This document shows, piece by piece, positions 31,703 through 39,442 of a stretch of DNA of 42,260 nucleotides. The stretch lies in contig JALHOE010000061.1 in assembly GCA_022843175.1 (NCBI GenBank), positions 1 through 42,260 on the forward strand. Direction: 5' to 3'. This DNA is from Deltaproteobacteria bacterium. Lineage in GTDB: Bacteria > Myxococcota_A > Polyangia > Polyangiales > JADJMO01. A program made the translations under genes and the position numbers. The stretch's first letter is position 1, and each line of letters opens with the position of its first letter. Below the pieces are notes generated by a model. The model did no database searches. It was not told the origin of the DNA and saw only the letters and a list, made by a program, of their open reading frames with translations.

Positions 31703-32038
31703 TCACCACCACGGGGCCCACTTGCTCGGGTTGTTCAACCATACGAACTGAACGCGCCTCCGAACCGGACCGGGCGCGCCGGGCCCGGGGAAGTTCATGA
31801 AGTAGAAGGTGATCTCGCAGGTCGCGACGTCGGGGCTCTCGGGTTCGAGGACGTATTGGATGTTGAATCGCTTTCGGTCCTCGCCCGCGAGCGGCGCGAA
31901 CGTGCAGGCTCCGAGCTCGTAGCGATCGGGGCTCCCCTCGTACGCGGCGTAGGTCTCGCGGATCGCAGCGCGCAGCGAGCGCTCGCGCGAGGTGCAGCCG
32001 GCGGAGAGCAACACGAGCAGGAGCGCGGCGCGGCGCAT
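31703..32038 (-). CDS. Small lipoprotein
   Basis: 111 residues. The ATG at 32038 overlaps the stop of the upstream gene by one base (TGATG), so translation is coupled. Signal MRRAALLLVLLSAGC is a strong lipoprotein signal. The mature part has two more cysteines (ELGACTF and VATCEITFYF) and a Trp-rich end. No family is recognised. The pair with the membrane protein suggests a joint envelope role. Confidence 0.8.
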   Translation of the reverse strand: MRRAALLLVLLSAGCTSRERSLRAAIRETYAAYEGSPDRYELGACTFAPLAGEDRKRFNIQYVLEPESPDVATCEITFYFMNFPGPGAPGPVRRRVQFVWLNNPSKWAPWW

Positions 32039-32925
32039 CAGTGAACCTCGATGCGAACGGGAAAGGTGTTCACCGTCTGCTGGACAGACGACAGACCGAC
32101 CGCGAGCACGTGGCACCCCGGCGCGGCCAGCTGAACCGTGACCTCCGGCGTGCGCCACCAGTCGACCGTTCCGCTGCTCCACAGCTTGGTTCCGTCGCCC
32201 GAGAGCACCCGCCCGTTGCTCGGGAAGAAGTCGTAGTGTTGGCCGTTCCGATCGATGATCTCGAGGCCGGTGACGTCGTCGGGCCGCGCGGCGTCCGTCG
32301 CGTAGAAGCGAATCTCACGGAGGTCCTTCTGCGCCAACGACACCGTCGTTGCGCCGTGAAGGAAGTGCAGGATGTCGCTCCGCGCCTTCTCGGTCTGAAT
32401 CTTCACGAGGGCGACAGCGGGTCCACCGAGGCCCGAGGCGCCGGGCTTCCACGAATACGAGTATTCGAAGGACAGCGCGTCGACTCTGCACTTCATGCCG
32501 GTCCGCAGCGTCAACGTCGCGAACCCCCGGGGCGGGGCCACCCTCGTACGTGGGTAGAGGGCAGCGCCGATCCCGACGATCGCGAGCAGCGCGACGACGG
32601 GCAGTGCGATGACCAGGGGCGACCGGCGCTCGGGGCCGCCGGCCTCGACCGACGCGGGCGCGAGCGCCGGCGCGATCGGCCGCTGCCGCGCAAACGCGAG
32701 CGCCGCATCGCCGATGGTCCGCAGGTTCGCGACCGCCTTGGGCGTGGCGCCTGCATCGATCTCGCGACGGATCGCCTCCTCGACGTGCGCGGGCCGCAGC
32801 GGTGCATCGCCCGCGATCTGGAGGATCCGCTCGGCGCCCTGCCGGTAGGCGAAGCGATGCTCGTCCTTGACCTTGCGGCTGTCCCGCAGCCAGGCGTCGA
32901 ACGCGTCGAAGTCGAACCTCCCCAC
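32038..32925 (-). CDS. Single-pass membrane protein, unknown function
   Basis: 295 residues from GTG at 32925. Residues 1-80 are a soluble helical region with charge-rich segments (FDAFDAWLRDSRKVKDEHRFAYRQGAERILQ). A transmembrane helix spans about 103-124 (PLVIALPVVALLAIVGIG). The about 170 residues after it are beta-rich (GFATLTLRTGMKCRVD, PEVTVQLAAPGCHVLAVGL) with two cysteines and would be periplasmic. No domain is recognised. It precedes and is coupled to the small lipoprotein. Confidence 0.78.
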   Translation of the reverse strand: MGRFDFDAFDAWLRDSRKVKDEHRFAYRQGAERILQIAGDAPLRPAHVEEAIRREIDAGATPKAVANLRTIGDAALAFARQRPIAPALAPASVEAGGPERRSPLVIALPVVALLAIVGIGAALYPRTRVAPPRGFATLTLRTGMKCRVDALSFEYSYSWKPGASGLGGPAVALVKIQTEKARSDILHFLHGATTVSLAQKDLREIRFYATDAARPDDVTGLEIIDRNGQHYDFFPSNGRVLSGDGTKLWSSGTVDWWRTPEVTVQLAAPGCHVLAVGLSSVQQTVNTFPVRIEVH

Positions 32926-33005
32926 GAGCCAATCCTACCGCCGATCGGTCACGTGGTCCGAGCGCGGGAGCGCAAGAGCTCGTCCATGCGATGATTCCGG
33001 AGCCC

Positions 33006-33407
33006 ATGCGCCAAACGATCGCTCATGTCGCGCTCCTCGTGCGCGACTACGACGAGGCCATCGCGTTCTTCACACGGTCGCTCCGCTTCGAATTGGTCGA
33101 GGACACAGACCTCGGCGACGGCAAGCGATGGGTGCTGGTCGCTCCCCGCGGCGCCCGGGAGACGGCGTTGTTGCTCGCGCGTGCCGCGACGCCCGAGCAG
33201 CAGGCGAGCATCGGTCGGCAGGGAGGAGGACGCGTCTTCCTGTTCCTGCACACCGAGGACTTCCACCGCGACCACGCGCACATGCGTTCGAACGGCGTGC
33301 GCTTCCTCGAGGAGCCCCGCGTCGAACCCTACGGAACGGTCGCCGTGTTCGAAGACCTCTACGGCAACCCCTGGGACCTCCTCCAACGAGCCGACGTGCA
33401 CACGTAG
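33006..33407 (+). CDS. VOC (glyoxalase/bleomycin-resistance) superfamily protein
   Basis: 133 residues from ATG at 33006, with CGGAG 5 nt upstream. An ATG at 32991 is in frame but weaker. The two beta-alpha-beta-beta-beta modules are visible: RQTIAHVALLVRDYDEAIAFFTRSLRFELV and FLFLHTEDFHRDHAHMRSNGVRFL...GTVAVFEDLYGNPWDLLQ. The metal-ligand candidates (His in IAHVALLV, Glu in VFEDLYGNPWDL) fit the family. VOC proteins include glyoxalases, dioxygenases and resistance proteins. The exact reaction cannot be told. Confidence 0.9.
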   Translation: MRQTIAHVALLVRDYDEAIAFFTRSLRFELVEDTDLGDGKRWVLVAPRGARETALLLARAATPEQQASIGRQGGGRVFLFLHTEDFHRDHAHMRSNGVRFLEEPRVEPYGTVAVFEDLYGNPWDLLQRADVHT

Positions 33408-33540
33408 GCACGGGTTCGTGAGGGTGCGTGTCGCGGTGCCGACCACGAGCAGCCCGGCCCCGCGAGGGGGCGAAGGGACGCGCCCAGAGAGCCCGAAGGA
33501 TAACCCCCCCCGCGCTCTCGACTTTCAGTATGGTCGACGG

Positions 33541-34887
33541 GTGATCCCCTCGGAAGCCCGCGCCGCAGTGCGTCCTGCCGCGCGCATGCGCGAAGGCATC
33601 CCCGTGCTGCGCGGCGCGCTGCCCCTCTTCGGCCACCTGCCCTCGCTTCATCGCCGGTTGCGCGACGTCGTCCGAGACGGCGAACGCGAGAACGGCCCGG
33701 TGTTCTGGCTGAATCTCGGCTTCGGCCGCTGGGTGATCTGCGCTGCGCACGCAGATGCGTGGCAGCTGATGAAGAGCAAGGGGGTCTCCTCCGAGCACGC
33801 CCGCGAGAAACCCGTGATCGACTTCCTCGGCGCGCGCTCGCTGATCGCGCTCGACGGCGCCGAGCACGCGCGCGTGCGCGGCGCGCTCAACCCGACGTTT
33901 TCGCCGCGCGGCCTCACCGGGCTCGATCTCGGCCCGGCGTTCGCGGAGATCATTCGCACGCGCCTGTCGACGTGGGCGCAACGCGGCACGATCAGCCTGC
34001 TCGCGGAGACCCGCGAGCTCGTGCTTTCGCTCATGTTCCGTATGGCCGGCGTCGAGGGCGCGGAGCTGTCGGAGTGGCGACGGCACTACGAACGCCTCGC
34101 CTGGCTCGCGGTGAACATGCCCGACATTCCCGGATCGCCACGGTGGTTCGCGAAACGATCGCGCGACTGGCTCGATGCCCGCGTTCGCGAGCTGATCGCG
34201 GAGGCTCGCGCGAACCCGTCCACGGGTCTGATCTCCGCGCTCGTGGCGGCCCGCGACGAGCACGGCGCGGCGCTCGACGAGCAACAGCTCGTCGAGAACA
34301 CGCGTCTGTTGATCCTCGCCGGGCACGAGACCTCGGCGTCGACGATGGCGTGGGCAACGGCGCTGCTCGCGGTCCACCAAGACGCCTGGAAGCGGCTGTG
34401 CGACGAGGCGCTCGCCGCGCCCGACCTCCCGCGCACGCCGGGAGAGCTCAAGGCGTTCCCCTTCGCCGAGGCGATGTTTCGTGAGGCGCTCCGGCTCTAC
34501 CCACCGGTATCGTTCGACATGCGGCGCGTCGTCACAGAGCTCGAGATCGCCGGGGTCTCGCTCCCGCTCGGCGCCGACGTGTTGATCCCGCTCGCCACCC
34601 AGTCGCGCGACGCTGGGGTCTATCCCGACCCCGATCGGTTCGCGCCGGACCGTTGGCTCGACAAACGCACCGCGCCGACCGCCGTCGAGCTCGTGCAGTT
34701 CGGCGCGGGGCCGCACTTCTGCCTCGGCTACCACGTCGCGTGGCTCGAGATCGTCCAGTTTCTCGTCGCGCTCGCACGTGTTCTCGGCGCCGCGGGGCTC
34801 CGACCCTCGCTCCACGGCAGGTTCCCCGAGCCGCGCTTCATTCCGCTCACGCACCCGCCGTCGAGCCTACGCATTCGCGTTGCGTAA
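33541..34887 (+). CDS. Cytochrome P450
   Basis: Heme-thiolate monooxygenase of about 448 residues from GTG at 33541. An ATG at 33586 is possible. I-helix oxygen-activation motif LILAGHETSAS, ExxR pair in FREALRLYPP, the PxRF-like FAPDRWL, and the heme loop FGAGPHFCLG with Cys394 as thiolate ligand. The length is normal for a bacterial class I-type enzyme without a fused reductase. A START-domain lipid-binding protein begins 14 bp downstream, suggesting a sterol, fatty acid or other hydrophobic substrate. No ferredoxin or reductase gene is nearby. Confidence 0.95.
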   Translation: MIPSEARAAVRPAARMREGIPVLRGALPLFGHLPSLHRRLRDVVRDGERENGPVFWLNLGFGRWVICAAHADAWQLMKSKGVSSEHAREKPVIDFLGARSLIALDGAEHARVRGALNPTFSPRGLTGLDLGPAFAEIIRTRLSTWAQRGTISLLAETRELVLSLMFRMAGVEGAELSEWRRHYERLAWLAVNMPDIPGSPRWFAKRSRDWLDARVRELIAEARANPSTGLISALVAARDEHGAALDEQQLVENTRLLILAGHETSASTMAWATALLAVHQDAWKRLCDEALAAPDLPRTPGELKAFPFAEAMFREALRLYPPVSFDMRRVVTELEIAGVSLPLGADVLIPLATQSRDAGVYPDPDRFAPDRWLDKRTAPTAVELVQFGAGPHFCLGYHVAWLEIVQFLVALARVLGAAGLRPSLHGRFPEPRFIPLTHPPSSLRIRVA

Positions 34888-34901
34888 GGTAGAACACCAC
34901 G

Positions 34902-35582
34902 ATGGAGACGCTGAAGGATTGGGCTGCACGCGCAGAGCAGTGGCTCGCCACCGATCTCGCGCTGCTCACTCACGACGAGGGCTGGCGCGCGTGCTCGTCG
35001 CGCGCGGGCATCGGTCTCTGGCGCAAGAAGTGCGACGACGACCCCAACGACCTGTTCCGCTGGCGGCTGCCCACGGTCGACGCCCCAGCCGACGTGGTCT
35101 TCGAGGGCTTCGTCACGAAGATCCTCGACTATCACAAGCACTGGACGCGCGAGTTCGCCGGAGGCCGCATCGTCGAGGTGCTGAGCCCCGACGCGCGGGT
35201 GATCTACCAATCGTTCAAGCCCGGCATCCCCGGGATCGCGATGCGCGATCTGTGCAGCATCGAGGTGACCCAACGCCTCTCCCCCGGCGCGACGCTCACG
35301 AGCTTTCGCTCGGTCGACGCGGTGCCCGATGTCCCCGGCCAGGTGCGCATCGATTGGTGGGGCGCCGCGCTCATCAAAGCGCTCGACGGAGGCGGGCGCT
35401 GCGAGCTCATCTACCTCGATCGCGAGAACCAGGGCGGCCGCGTGCCGGCGTGGATGATGAACCGCGCGATGCCGGGGTATCTGCTCCTGCAAGCCGAGCA
35501 GGTCCAGAAGTTCTTCGCCGAGGGAGGCCCGACCGAGTTGCGTCGTTCGGCCGACCTGCCGACCCGCGCCGCAACGAGCTGA
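34902..35582 (+). CDS. START-domain lipid-binding protein
   Basis: 226 residues from ATG at 34902, 14 bp after the P450 stop, so cotranscribed. The profile GLWRKKCDDDPNDLFRWRLP, FVTKILDYHKHWTREF, ARVIYQSFKPGIPGIAMRDL and LIYLDRENQGGRVPAWMMNRAMPGYL follows the START/SRPBCC helix-grip fold, which binds lipids in a deep pocket. No signal peptide, so it is cytoplasmic. It probably delivers or holds the P450's hydrophobic substrate. The ligand is unknown. Confidence 0.83.
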   Translation: METLKDWAARAEQWLATDLALLTHDEGWRACSSRAGIGLWRKKCDDDPNDLFRWRLPTVDAPADVVFEGFVTKILDYHKHWTREFAGGRIVEVLSPDARVIYQSFKPGIPGIAMRDLCSIEVTQRLSPGATLTSFRSVDAVPDVPGQVRIDWWGAALIKALDGGGRCELIYLDRENQGGRVPAWMMNRAMPGYLLLQAEQVQKFFAEGGPTELRRSADLPTRAATS

Positions 35583-35636
35583 TCGGGCCCGCGAGAAAAA
35601 CCAGCATTGACACGGCTGAGGGCCGAGGCGACGGCC

Positions 35637-36053
35637 ATGAAGCTCCGCTGGGTTGTCGTCGTGGCGTTCGCGGCCGTGGCTTGCAAGAAGGAGCCGTGCG
35701 GCGGCCGCGGCATGGAGGTCGATCCTCGCCCGATGACCGCGGATTGGAAGGAGCACATGGGCGCGCCCGAGGGGGCCGTTCTGTGTCGAGCCACGGGCGA
35801 GAGCGACGCCCCCAACCAGCGACAGTACGCGTTCCCCGAGAAGACGCCCGCGCAGGTCCTGAGTCTGTGGCGCGACGCCATGAAGGAAGCGGGCTGGAAG
35901 CAGGTCGGCACCGAGCCGTCCAAGGGACCAACCGCCTCTCACTGCACGACCGAGGTCAGCTACGAGAAGGACAAGCTCCACGCGAAGGTCAGCGTCTCGG
36001 AGTGCGAGGGGCGAGCCGTGAAGGGTTGGTCGACGGTCTACCTGACGCCGTGA
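35637..36053 (+). CDS. Small lipoprotein
   Basis: 138 residues from ATG at 35637. The signal MKLRWVVVVAFAAVAC has lipobox AVAC. The mature part has four more cysteines (EPCGGRG, AVLCRATG, ASHCTTE, VSECEG) and no recognised domain. An upstream in-frame ATG/GTG region would lengthen it without a signal peptide. It follows the START gene in the same direction but after a 54-bp gap, and its role is unknown. Confidence 0.78.
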   Translation: MKLRWVVVVAFAAVACKKEPCGGRGMEVDPRPMTADWKEHMGAPEGAVLCRATGESDAPNQRQYAFPEKTPAQVLSLWRDAMKEAGWKQVGTEPSKGPTASHCTTEVSYEKDKLHAKVSVSECEGRAVKGWSTVYLTP

Positions 36054-36083
36054 TTCACCCGCCTGGCTCGCTCCGCGTCTCGC

Positions 36084-36488
36084 TCATTTGGCGCGCATGC
36101 GGTTGTTGCGCGGGAGGTGCTCCACCTCGGCGAGGCCGAGCTCCTCGAGCACCATCGGCACGTACATGCCGAATCGACCGCGGAGGCCCTTCTTGAGGCC
36201 GTACCAGCCCTTGACCGGGTTGTTCTTGGCCCGGCCCCACGCCTCGACCGTTCCCTCGGCCGCGTCCTTCTGTTCGTCGGCGCTCCCGAGCAGCATCCAA
36301 TCGCCGTGCTTCTTCAACATCGCGTGCAAGTCGTCGATGCAGCGCAGCTGATAGCGGAGCTCGGTCTTTCCGACCCTCACCACGAGCGCGTCGAGCTCTT
36401 CGTCGCGGTAGGCCTCGAACTCGGCGCCGCCGCTCGGGGTCTTGAGCCTCCAGGGACTGTCCTTGGTGCCTGCTTTGGATTTCGCCAT
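36084..36488 (-). CDS. DUF6855-like small protein
   Basis: 134 residues from ATG at 36488 (MAKSKAGTKDSPWRL). The segments SPWRLKTPSGGAEFEAYRDE, LRYQLRCIDDLHAML and NPVKGWYGLKKGLRGRFGMYVP resemble the DUF6855 family of small cytoplasmic proteins of unknown function. The second palindromic operator (36498-36515) lies 9 bp upstream of its ATG, inside the end of the SRPBCC gene. It is therefore predicted to be controlled by the ArsR regulator two genes upstream, possibly from its own promoter. Confidence 0.82.
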   Translation of the reverse strand: MAKSKAGTKDSPWRLKTPSGGAEFEAYRDEELDALVVRVGKTELRYQLRCIDDLHAMLKKHGDWMLLGSADEQKDAAEGTVEAWGRAKNNPVKGWYGLKKGLRGRFGMYVPMVLEELGLAEVEHLPRNNRMRAK

Positions 36489-36497
36489 CACACTTAT

Positions 36498-36515
36498 GGT
36501 AACCAATTTGTTACC
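36498..36515. promoter_or_regulatory. ArsR-type operator, site 2
   Basis: Read on the minus strand this is GGTAACAAATTGGTTACC, an 18-bp near-palindrome (16 of 18). It shares GGTAAC-N5-GGTTACC with site 1 (37224-37241). It covers the last codon positions of the SRPBCC gene (stop TAA at 36511-36513) and ends 9 bp before the next ATG. Confidence 0.75.
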
Positions 36516-36939
36516 GATTGTGCAACGCCGCCTCGGCGAACGCGCGCAACACGAGATCCCAGGAGGCTTCGAAGAGCGCGTTGCGCTGCGTGAAGAGCTC
36601 GGCGCTCGCCTCGGTGGGACGGTGCTCGATGGTGACGCGGGTCTTCTCCCCCTCGGCGGCGAAGCCCACGGTCACCTCGGTCGGATGGTCGGCGTCCGTC
36701 CCCGGATAGAAGTCGAGCACCAGGCGCCCGGGCGGCTCCCACACCCTCACGCGACCGAGCTCGACCTCGCGCCCGTCCCGCGCGCGCTCGAAGAAGCGCC
36801 CGGTGGCGAGGATTCGGATCTCGCTCTCGCGATCGCCGGTGTGGCGTCGATCGAGCGGCCACCATTCTCCGGCGCGTTCGGTGAACAGCCCGAACGCGCG
36901 GACCGGATCGCAGTGCAGGAGGACGGTCTTGCGAATCAT
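36511..36939 (-). CDS. SRPBCC / AHSA1-like protein
   Basis: 142 residues from ATG at 36939, overlapping the ArsR stop by 4 nt (ATGA). The helix-grip pattern of the AHSA1 branch is clear: VLLHCDPVRAFGLFTERAGEWWPLDRR, GRVRVWEPPGRLVLDFYPG, EVTVGFAAEGEKTRVTIEHR, SWDLVLRAFAEAA. Small cytoplasmic ligand-binding proteins of this type are very often paired with ArsR regulators. Its ligand is unknown. The 3' end carries the second ArsR operator. Confidence 0.9.
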   Translation of the reverse strand: MIRKTVLLHCDPVRAFGLFTERAGEWWPLDRRHTGDRESEIRILATGRFFERARDGREVELGRVRVWEPPGRLVLDFYPGTDADHPTEVTVGFAAEGEKTRVTIEHRPTEASAELFTQRNALFEASWDLVLRAFAEAALHNR

Positions 36940-37223
36940 CGCTTGGACAGCTCCTCGAGACGCGCGAGCGCGACATCCCAGAACTCGTCGAGGAACTCGC
37001 GCACCGGCGCGAATCCCTGGATGCGCACCGAGTAGAGGCTCCGGTTTCCCTCGCCGCGCGACTCGACCAGCCCGGCATCCTCGAGCACGCGAAGGTGTCG
37101 GGAGATCGCGGGGCGACTGACCGGGAACTTCTCCGCCAGGTCGCCGACCGAGAGCGGGGCCTTGTTCAGCTTCTTGAGGATCTGCCGGCGTACCGGGGAA
37201 CCGAGAGCGTCGAGTGCGTGCAC
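36936..37223 (-). CDS. ArsR-family transcriptional regulator
   Basis: 95 residues from GTG at 37223. Winged-helix HTH with ALGSPVRRQILKKLNKAPL, VGDLAEKFPVSRPAISRHLRVLEDAGLV and the wing RGEGNRSLYSV. No metal-binding Cys cluster, so it is of the non-metal type usually linked to SRPBCC partners. The start codon directly abuts an 18-bp operator (37224-37241), leaving no Shine-Dalgarno except a distant AGGT, so a leaderless mRNA or tight autorepression is likely. First gene of a three-gene unit. Confidence 0.93.
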   Translation of the reverse strand: MHALDALGSPVRRQILKKLNKAPLSVGDLAEKFPVSRPAISRHLRVLEDAGLVESRGEGNRSLYSVRIQGFAPVREFLDEFWDVALARLEELSKR

Positions 37224-37241
37224 GGTAACCGGTATGTTACC
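37224..37241. promoter_or_regulatory. ArsR-type operator, site 1
   Basis: On the minus strand it reads GGTAACATACCGGTTACC, with perfect GGTAAC/GTTACC half-sites. It directly touches the GTG start of the ArsR gene. The same arrangement recurs at 36498-36515, which supports one regulator and two sites. Autorepression is the expected role. Confidence 0.78.
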
Positions 37242-37260
37242 TCGAAAGGGCGAACCGGTC

Positions 37261-37722
37261 TCAGCCCGGATCGACGCACTTCCCCTCCTTGCAGATGCGC
37301 GCGCCCTTGCACTCCTGATCGGTGACGCACCCCTTCAAGTTGCCGTCTGCCTTCCGGCGGAGTCCTCCGGTGCCGAAGCGCAGCACCTTCGCAGTGCAGA
37401 CGCACTGCCCGACGGTACCCACCTCGCCGCAGGACAGAATGATCGCGTCACCGCCGATCTCGGCCCCCATCTTGGCGAGCTTCGCGTGATTGGAGGAGTC
37501 GTTGATGGCCTTGGTGATGCCGCACGTGCCGGTCTCGTTCTGACCCGTGCCGATCACTTCGTAGCTGGTGGGATCGAGGGCGGCCTCTTGCTCCTTCCAG
37601 ATGATCTCGGCCGGCTTGTCGCGCGGCGGATAGTTCGCCGATCCGGGAGCTCGATTCATCGAGGAGCAGGCAACAACACAGAGCAGCGCGCTCAGAACAG
37701 TGAGCCTCGTGGACGTCGACAT
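37261..37722 (-). CDS. Lipoprotein with C-terminal Cys motif
   Basis: 153 residues from ATG at 37722, with GGAGG 5-6 nt upstream. Signal MSTSTRLTVLSALLCVVAC gives lipobox VVAC. The middle part has conserved-looking IWKEQEAALDP and AEIGGDAIILSCGEVGTVGQCVC. The end (GCVTDQECKGARICKEGKCV) is a small Cys-rich module of the kind repeated in myxobacterial surface proteins. Function unknown. It ends 19 bp from the ArsR operator, in the same direction, with the ArsR gene downstream. Confidence 0.83.
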   Translation of the reverse strand: MSTSTRLTVLSALLCVVACSSMNRAPGSANYPPRDKPAEIIWKEQEAALDPTSYEVIGTGQNETGTCGITKAINDSSNHAKLAKMGAEIGGDAIILSCGEVGTVGQCVCTAKVLRFGTGGLRRKADGNLKGCVTDQECKGARICKEGKCVDPG

Positions 37723-37874
37723 CGCGCCTCCTGGCAGTGAATCCGTTGGGAGGTGTCTGGACCGATCGACGGTACACGAGCTCGAGGTTGGCTCGGACGC
37801 GGATCCTCCTCGCTGCTTGCTCTGGATCAGAGCGGCGAGAACGGCGCGGCCTCGTCGCGTCCGAGCCGCGCTCG

Positions 37875-38768
37875 TTACCACTTACAAGCGAGCGCGGCGC
37901 GTAACGCCTCGGGGACGTGCGTGATTCGAACGCGCACGGTGCGACCGCTCCGTTCGCTCTCGAGCGCGAGGACGGAGAGACCGGGGCACTTCTGCTCGAT
38001 GCTCTGCCACACCGACGCGTATTGTCCGAGCTCCTTGCCGGCGACCTTCATGGCGTTCTCCGCGTCGGCCGAGGTCTCGTAGACGCCGGTGTAGATCACA
38101 TCGCCGTGCGCGCCGTCGCGGAGGAGCAGGCTCATGGCCTCGAGTCCCTTGCTGCCCGGCTCCCTGCTCGCCTTCGCCATGACCGCCTTCTTCATCGCCC
38201 GGCCGCCCATCCAGAACCCCGCGAGCACGTCGGGCGGAAACACCACCGGCGCAGGCGGGTCGGCGTGCTTCGAGAACCAATCGTGGCCGGGGCCCGCGGC
38301 ATACCCGGCGAGCAACACCCACCACTGATCGTGCCCGTACAGCCCGTACGGCAAGCCCTTCTTCGTCAGCGACGCGAGCTCCCACACGCCGGTCGGAAGC
38401 TTCTGCGCTGCCCCGCCCTTCTCGAGAGCCTCCCGCCAGTCCTTCGGCAGCCTGTCGAACGGCGGCGGCCCGCGCAGCACCCCGATGAACGAGCCCGTTT
38501 CGAGCGAGGTCTCGCCGATCGCCCCCACGCCGTCGATGCTGCCGATGCTCTCGTACAGCGTGCGGAAGCTCTCTTCTGCCGCGGCCTGATGAACGATCGC
38601 GTTGTAGACCGGATCGGCGCGCAGCCGATCGACGCGGAGCGAGAACGCATAGTCCGGCTCCTCGCCGAGGAGCCCCTTCGCACTGGGGCTGTCTATCCCG
38701 GTGGGTGCAGCAGCCTCGGGCCGGCTGCAGGCGAGCGTGCCGAGCGCAACGAGGACGGTCCACTTCAT
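37875..38768 (-). CDS. Lipoprotein, unknown function
   Basis: 297 residues from ATG at 38768. Signal MKWTVLVALGTLAC with lipobox TLAC. The rest is soluble (DYAFSLRVDRLRADPVYNAIV, FIGVLRGPPPFDRLPKDWREALE, QWWVLLAGYAAGPGHDWF) with only two further Cys near the end. It resembles uncharacterised lipoproteins found only in myxobacteria, but no domain can be named. It precedes the small Cys-motif lipoprotein by 152 bp on the same strand. Confidence 0.8.
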   Translation of the reverse strand: MKWTVLVALGTLACSRPEAAAPTGIDSPSAKGLLGEEPDYAFSLRVDRLRADPVYNAIVHQAAAEESFRTLYESIGSIDGVGAIGETSLETGSFIGVLRGPPPFDRLPKDWREALEKGGAAQKLPTGVWELASLTKKGLPYGLYGHDQWWVLLAGYAAGPGHDWFSKHADPPAPVVFPPDVLAGFWMGGRAMKKAVMAKASREPGSKGLEAMSLLLRDGAHGDVIYTGVYETSADAENAMKVAGKELGQYASVWQSIEQKCPGLSVLALESERSGRTVRVRITHVPEALRAALACKW

Positions 38769-38828
38769 GGAGGTTGGACGTCGGGCGACCCGCGCCGCTT
38801 CAATCGGTCGCGCAGTCTCTTTCCGCCC

Positions 38829-39377
38829 TCACGCACGCGTGCGCTCCGTCTCCGCGATCGACGGCAGCCGCGCCGGCTCGAGCTCGATCCACGCCGGTCG
38901 ACGCGTCGCGAGCGCGAGCCCCTTGGTCGTGAGCGACCACCCCGCCTCTGGACGTTGCCCGGTGTCGAGGTCGACCCACAGGGCTTCGTCGATCCACACC
39001 TCGGCGTCGTCGGTGATCGCCGAGGACACCACGTCGACCAACGAGGGCGGATCGACGCCCTCGACGCGAAGCAGCGCGCACCCCGCCGCGCGCACCAGGA
39101 CGAGGCCGGGCGAGATGTCGATCGCGAGGCGCACCGCGTAGAACGGCCAGGGCCTCCGCCCCGTGCCGACGAGCGCCTCCCCTTTTCGCAGTGCGCTCCG
39201 CACGCGCTCGGCGATCGCGTGCGCGTCGCGGGCCCGGATCGCCACGAGGATCGGCCGCGTTCGGAGGTGCCGCTCGAAATCGGGAAACGACGCATGGACG
39301 CGCTCGAAGCGGCGATAGACCGCCATCACCAGCGCGAGCAGCAGCATGACCTTGAACGCGAGGAACGGACCTTCCAT
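38829..39377 (-). CDS. Membrane-anchored protein, unknown function
   Basis: 182 residues from ATG at 39377. N-terminal helix MEGPFLAFKVMLLLALVMAVYR serves as an anchor. The rest is cytoplasmic or periplasmic and beta/alpha mixed (PFYAVRLAIDISPGLVLVRAAGCALLRVEG, DAEVWIDEALWVDLDTG). No family recognised. The frame is open much further upstream, but that part is antisense to other genes. Confidence 0.7.
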   Translation of the reverse strand: MEGPFLAFKVMLLLALVMAVYRRFERVHASFPDFERHLRTRPILVAIRARDAHAIAERVRSALRKGEALVGTGRRPWPFYAVRLAIDISPGLVLVRAAGCALLRVEGVDPPSLVDVVSSAITDDAEVWIDEALWVDLDTGQRPEAGWSLTTKGLALATRRPAWIELEPARLPSIAETERTRA

Positions 39378-39442
39378 GCGCTCGAGTGTGGGGGCGGGGT
39401 CGTCCGGAGTCGTTGTCGCCGCGCGCCGGATCTCTTGACCCG

